A DNA stretch of 64,000 bases from Taeniopygia guttata (lineage: Eukaryota > Chordata > Aves > Passeriformes > Estrildidae): the NCBI RefSeq assembly GCF_048771995.1, contig NC_133030.1:10122001-10186000 (forward strand), read 5' to 3'. Each line of letters opens with the position of its first letter. The first letter of the stretch is position 1. Under the pieces are notes generated by a model that worked only from the letters and a program-made list of their open reading frames with translations, was not told the DNA's origin and made no database searches. Positions 59,320 through 64,000 of the stretch are shown here, piece after piece. The translations under genes were made by a program, and so were the position numbers.

Positions 59320-59650
59320 TGTATCGATTCTCGCTGTGAATCCCATCGATGCGGCCGTCGGGCAGCACCTGGATGTGGAAACCGATGCCCACGTTGCAGT
59401 AGAGGCGCCGCAGCCGTTTGATGCCCAGGAGGTAGTCGCCGTCGCGGGCGGCATCGTGGCGCTCAGCCGGGAGGCGAGCGACGGAGCGGGCGAAAAGAGC
59501 CGTGTCCCAGCGGCGCTGGTGGGACCCGGCGGGGAGGCGACCTGGGGGCGACCGGCCACGCACAGCCCCTGGCCACAGCAGCCCTAGGAGCAGCGCCGGC
59601 AGCAGCGCCCTGGGGAGAGGCATCCCGGTTTAAGGGCCGCCGGTCGCTCC
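58850..59650. promoter_or_regulatory. FGF4: CpG island over FGF4 exon 1
   Basis: CpG-dense DNA starts abruptly at about 58,850 in intron 1 and covers exon 1 up to the promoter. It then gives way to an A-rich stretch just upstream. Confidence 0.75.
59320..59623 (-). CDS. FGF4: FGF4 exon 1 (start, signal peptide)
   Basis: FGF4 is a secreted paracrine FGF that activates FGFR1c/2c/3c with heparan sulfate and acts in early embryo growth, in the limb apical ridge and in axis elongation. Residues 1-23 (MPLPRALLPALL then LGLLWPGAVRG) form the signal peptide. The core begins at GDYLLGIKRLRRLYCNVGIG, then FHIQVLPDGRIDGIHSENRY. The mature N-terminal linker is shorter than in human and no N-x-S/T glycosylation sequon is seen in it. 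The exon ends TAC A|GTAAGC in phase 1. The start codon is the first in frame after the promoter and is followed immediately by the hydrophobic leader. Confidence 0.96.
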
Positions 59651-59680
59651 GAAAATACACGCTCTGCCCCCAGCTCCCAC

Positions 59681-59686
59681 TTTATG
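59681..59686 (-). promoter_or_regulatory. FGF4: TATA-like element of FGF4
   Basis: CCCATAAAGTGGG on the - strand lies about 60 bases upstream of the ATG. It is a variant (CATAAA) and implies a short 5' UTR. GC-rich CCCC-type Sp1 words flank it. Confidence 0.5.
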
Positions 59687-59705
59687 GGAGCCCGGGGTCA
59701 AAGAA

Positions 59706-59815
59706 GGGGAGGAAAAAAAAAAGAAAACCAACCAAAAGCCAAACAGAAAAAAAAAAAACTAAAAAAAAAAAAAACTAAAAAAAAAAAAAAAGAAAACCAG
59801 AAAGCAAAGCGGAGA
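59706..59815. repeat. A-rich low-complexity tract upstream of FGF4
   Basis: Runs of 8-15 A separated by CT, CC or G occupy about 110 bases, for example repeated ACTAAAAAAAAAAAAA units at about 59,758-59,790. It lies 80-190 bases upstream of the FGF4 ATG, immediately beyond the promoter. Confidence 0.9.
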
Positions 59816-60212
59816 GGGAGGGAGAGAGCTTAGTGCTCAGTCCCCTGAGGATCTGCGGTTTCCCTGGGTTGGCTGCATGGAGAGGAAATCCCGGGAGCAA
59901 GAGCTTCTGAACTTGATCTCAACTCCAGGAGTCTTGTCTGAAGTGCTGATCTTCTTCTATAGCTGCTCAGCCATAGCGCTTTAGCCCTAGCCACGACATT
60001 TATATATCCATGTGCGTTGGTACCTATTACATCACCACCTACTGCTGTCTGCTGCAGCCCTCCGGCTTAGCTGAAAGTCAAATTATCACCCCTAGATGCT
60101 TAACAGCTCTGAAGCGTCTTGAAGGGAAAGGGTAAGCAGCGCTGGTGCTAAACAAGAGGGACAGCACAAACTTTTAAAAAGATAAGGTCATATTTTACGT
60201 TCATCACAGCAA

Positions 60213-60222
60213 CCTTTCTATT

Positions 60223-60273
<51 letters not shown>

Positions 60274-60400
60274 CTCTTTCTCTCTTTCTCTCTTTCTCTC
60301 TTTCTCTCTTTCTCTCTTTCTCTCTTTCTCTCTTTCTCTTTCTCTCTTTCTCTCTTTCTCTCTTTCTCTCTTCTCTCTCTTTTCCCTCTCTTTCTTTCCC
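60213..60400. repeat. Pyrimidine microsatellite (TTTC)n / (CTCTTT)n
   Basis: About fourteen TTTC units are followed by many TCTCTT-type units, a 190-base strand of pure C/T on the + strand. It lies about 600 bases upstream of the FGF4 ATG. Such polypurine-polypyrimidine mirror-like DNA can adopt triplex (H-DNA) form. Confidence 0.96.
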
Positions 60401-61584
60401 CTTTATATCTCCTTTCTTTATATTTTTCCCTTTTTCAAATGCCTACAAATGCTAATGCAAGATACAAAAATCAAAGAATGCCCAGCACACTTTCCCCCTA
60501 ACACATTGTATGACTATGTAAATCTGTGGAATTTCAGCTTTTTGCTGTATCCAAGCGACATGGTTTACAGTTTGCTGGATGCAGAAAAAAAATCCCTTCA
60601 TTAAAAGCCAAAACAGTTTTTGAATGGGAGGTTTAAGAAATGAAAAATGAAAGAACTTGCAAAAAACAAACAAACAAACAAAAAATCACAACAAAACTCA
60701 ACCAAAAACTTCCCAAAACAAAAGACTAAGGTTTTAATAAAGAGGAAAACATTTAAAGAGGCAGCAAGTGTTAAAAAGCAGCGATAAAGCTTTTGGTTCT
60801 AAATATCCCTTTAAGAAATCTGGAGTACCAGACATGTGAAGCTCCCACTTGGTCACTGTACTGACAGGGGCTGTGGTGACACAAGTTTATTCCAGAGCCT
60901 AGAGTCTGCCACTCGTGCAAGTATTGCTGCACTTTTTAACAGAATGGTTACTTTTTAATCTTTTCTTGGATGCTGCTGCGTGTTTTAATGATGCATTTGT
61001 TCTTAGGTAATCCCTTCATGTGGTTTATGTTCCTAGAAATGAAGCTCAGTATTTTAAAGGAGGAGAAGTTTTGAGCCCATCACTTGAGAACTACTTTGCT
61101 TCGAGCAAATCCTATATGTTTTGTCACCTCCCATAGCTTAAACCTCGGCCCTCCACAGGTTTTCAGCACAAACAGGTGAGGAGACGTTAGGACAATTTTG
61201 GAAGGTCCTGAATTAATATGAAAATGTGTTTCGAGGGGATGGGGGAGAAGTGGTTTGTGACTCAAGTCCTTTACAGCCCGAAGCCAGCTTAGTCTTTCAC
61301 GCCAGTAAAACTCTCCTGCTGTTCCAGCAAAGGATGTGAGAGAAAAGAGAATTGCCCCGAGGCAGATGACAGCTCACCTAGGTGTGAAAATCTCTGACCT
61401 TCGCTAAACCTGAGCAAACTTAGATGATGTGCTTTTATTTCTTCTTGTGAGGTGCACATGCCACTGCTTTGGAGGTGATTGCAATCTCCTCGGTGTAGTT
61501 TTTGTCCCAGCCTCAAGCAAGTTCACTCCTCTGTGTGTGTTCAAAGACAGCACAGTGTAGATTTTTCGCTGTGGATGTGAAAAT

Positions 61585-61715
61585 GCCTCATCCCTAGAAA
61601 TGTTCCAGGTTGGACAGGCCTTTGAGTAGCCTGGTGTAGTGGGAAGTGTAGCAACGGGTTGGAATTAAATGATCTTGAAGTCTGTTCCAGCCCTAAAAGT
61701 TCTGTGATTCTGTGA
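61585..61715 (+). mobile_element. CR1 LINE 3' end
   Basis: CATCCCTAGAAATGTTCCAG, GGTTGGACAGGCCTTTGAG and the tail AAGTTCTGTGATTCTGTGAA identify a short CR1 3' terminus in + orientation. It is heavily diverged. Confidence 0.85.
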
Positions 61716-63449
61716 AATACACTGATGTTAAATGCACAGGTGTTTGCTACATTTTTATTTTCATCAGGTCCAGTTGTGGATGCAAAGGCTGTGCTTCAGG
61801 AAGAGACCAGCTGCTCCCAAGCTTGGAAGCTGCCCTGCTCTGCAGGCTGTGCTGGGCACCTTCTCCTTCCCCAGGGTCCTCAGCATGGTGTGATCCCACC
61901 TCACTTCAAACTCACAATTATTTGCTCTTCACAAACAGCAGCGGGTGAATTTGGGTTTAAGTTTATTTACCTTCTGAGGGATGAGGAAAAGGAGTGGTGG
62001 AGTGACACATCTACTGACACACCTACCCAGCAGCTTCCCTCCTGCAGCACAGGGGTGGCCCAGTGCCGGTGGCTGATGGTCCAGGGCCGGGTCTGCTCGG
62101 CCTTACTGCCACGGGAAGCAGCTGGTCCAAAGCAGTATGAGCTCTAAGCACCTTCAAACTCGAGTTCAGGATGTGGCCTGGAGGCTTATCCATTTGGGAA
62201 GTATGGAAATGGGTCCTACAACACCATGTGAGGCTCCTAGTCCTTATGTTTGCAACGTCAGGTCCTAAATGGTTATACAGAGAATGCAGAACATCAGGTG
62301 ACATTGCCACAATATCACAGATTAATAAGGGATGCTTCTGCAGTTCCATTAAACTTGCCGCTGGATTAGACATCAGTCTTTCTGTAAAGGCTTCCAATGA
62401 ACTTTTCTGAGAGGAAAAGCAATGAGTTTCCAGCCAAGAATGAAACTATGAGGTTTGGGTTTGCTTTCACATTGTCTATATCCATGTGTGTGTGAGCTTG
62501 TGTGCAGGCTACCTGAAACCCTGGTGCTGCTGCTACAAAACCCTCTGGTTTTTCTTGTTTGCACCTGGGGAAAAAATGTACAGGGACAGAGGCAAAGCAG
62601 AACCACAAAGCAGAACTACACCACTTTCAGTTTGTGCCTGTCATTTGTAAATGACAGGCAGAAGATGCTCACCTACAGCTCTTAGTGCTGTAACACATTG
62701 TTAGTCAGAAATTATTGGCACAGGAAATCATTATAACAGGATATTCCCCATGGAAGCCAAAAATCAGTGTCAGGCAGCCCAGGTCAGAGAGGGACTGACC
62801 CTCCAATGTGCCATCAGCTTTCAGGCAGTGAAGGGGAGTGGGATGTCCCCAGATCATCCCATAATTAATTCTGAATCTTCCATATCATGCCTTGTTCTGC
62901 TGCTATGTGTCCCCACTCCTGGTGGACACTTTTTGAGCAACAATTTAGATATTAAACCAGGTAAAATGTCTCCATCTTGATATTGCCTCTCTTCCCTAAA
63001 AAGCAGATGTGGATGTCACAGTTCAGACAGTGCTTGTTTCCAAATTCATCTAGGTTTAAAGTATAAGAAAGAAGGAAGGATCCACAGAATTCAGGTCCAT
63101 ACCCAAGTTCAATCCCCATATCATGGATTCAGAAGGAAAAAGGGAAAAGAAGAAGGAATATTTACAGCATTATTTTGTAATTACTGGCTTAGCAGCCATC
63201 CAAATTGGGCTCTGTGTCTGCCTTTCCAAAAGGACCCAGGTCCACAGTTTTAAAATCAATTTACATATTTATTAGCTCCAGTAAATAGATGTAAATGACC
63301 CTGAAAGTTATTGCTCATGCGCTTTTCTCCTGAAGGCAAATATTTCACTGAGATCCTTTGGTTTGGAAGGATGGGGGGTTATACTGGAAGGGAAAAAAAA
63401 AAATTCCTTTCACTCTGTTTGCATGCTATGAAGACGTGGCAAAAAGGCA

Positions 63450-63800
63450 CCCCAGCTTCCCCTTTGCCGGGCCGCGCCGCCTCTGCCTCCCGCACAGCGC
63501 ACACAGCCAGCGCCGGGCGCTCCGCGCTTCGCTCCCTCTCTGTTCGCAGCTGGTCTGTCTGATCTCTGTGTGCCTGGGCTCTTCGCTGCTGGCAGCGCCT
63601 CGCCGGGAGCGAAACCTCCTTATCCCTGGCCGTGCTGCTCTCTTTCAATCGGAGAGGGGCAGCGGAGTATGGCAGCGGGCAGCAAAGGCAGCACAAACCT
63701 ACCTCCGGTGTGCTGGGATGGATTGAGCGAGGGGAACGAGCGCAGCTTGGTTTGGGACGTGTGCGGATGCTTCCAGCAGCTACTCCCTCTGCTGCTGGGG
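63450..63800. promoter_or_regulatory. Orphan CpG-rich patch
   Basis: After AT-rich DNA the sequence becomes CpG-rich (GCCGGGCCGCGCCGCC, GCGCCGGGCGCTCCGCGC) for about 200-350 bases. No gene start is recognised within it. It could be an intergenic CpG island with enhancer or lncRNA promoter activity, since it is about 4 kb upstream of FGF4 and far from the expected FGF3 start. Confidence 0.45.
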
Positions 63801-64000
63801 AGCTCCTGCAGTGTCAAGCAGAGAGGATACGACTGTGTGGCTCCTGTAGGGCTTCAACAGCTCAGAGGCTGTGATTCGCACTTCCAACCTGTGTCCTCAC
63901 TGCTCACCTACACCCACTGCTGCAGGAATGAGTGCCCGAGGGTGCTGGGAGATCAAGGCTCAGACCTCTGTCTTTCTGGGTACTCCGTTCAGCACTGTGG

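Larger units (their letters stand above)
60401..64000. other. DNA upstream of FGF4, towards FGF3
   Basis: No coding exon is recognised. It contains one CR1 3' end (61,585-61,715) and a CpG-rich patch (63,450-63,800). FGF3 is expected further right. Short open frames here are not supported by any motif. Confidence 0.55.

Noticed and set aside
1-64000. Endogenous retrovirus, CRISPR, tRNA, rRNA or bacterial-type systems
   Set aside because: No LTR pairs, gag/pol-like frames, spaced direct repeats with unique spacers, or RNA gene signatures were recognised. The only tandem arrays are minisatellites and microsatellites.

Overview
The window is vertebrate nuclear DNA, almost certainly from a bird. 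It carries the conserved block CCND1 - LTO1 (ORAOV1) - FGF19 - FGF4, its proteins look like chicken orthologues, and its dispersed repeats are 5'-truncated CR1 LINEs. CCND1 is on the + strand; LTO1, FGF19 and FGF4 are on the - strand, as in other amniotes. FGF3 would be expected beyond the right edge and is not seen. The species cannot be fixed by reading alone. The spacing is compact: about 47 kb separates the CCND1 3' end from FGF4 exon 1.

Layout: 1-12,245 holds the 3' half of CCND1 (end of intron 3, exon 4, intron 4, exon 5 and a 3.4-kb 3' UTR ending at a conserved poly(A) signal). 12,246-19,200 is intergenic or the LTO1 3' side. 19,225-22,830 holds LTO1 exons 4 to 1; its first intron is largely a 56-bp tandem repeat and a CR1 copy, and its promoter CpG island contains two GC-rich minisatellites. 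25,340-30,555 is FGF19, with three coding exons, a TATA box and a pentanucleotide microsatellite close to exon 3. 31,200-54,200 is a gene-free interval with several CR1 tails and blocks that read like conserved regulatory DNA. 54,215-59,690 is FGF4 (three coding exons). 59,700-64,000 is upstream DNA with a TTTC microsatellite, a CR1 tail and an orphan CpG-rich patch.

The genes work in separate pathways: cyclin D1 drives G1/S progression with CDK4/6, LTO1 is an adaptor for iron-sulfur cluster loading of ABCE1, FGF19 is an endocrine and developmental FGF, and FGF4 is a paracrine FGF of early embryo and limb bud. Shared regulatory landscapes are known for the FGF cluster and are the likely reason for the conserved order.

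The most unusual structure is at LTO1. The 56-bp repeat array in intron 1 consists of copies of the intron 1/exon 2 junction, so about fifteen imitation 3' splice sites stand directly in front of the real one. No whole novel gene system was found. No endogenous retrovirus, CRISPR array, tRNA or rRNA gene was recognised.
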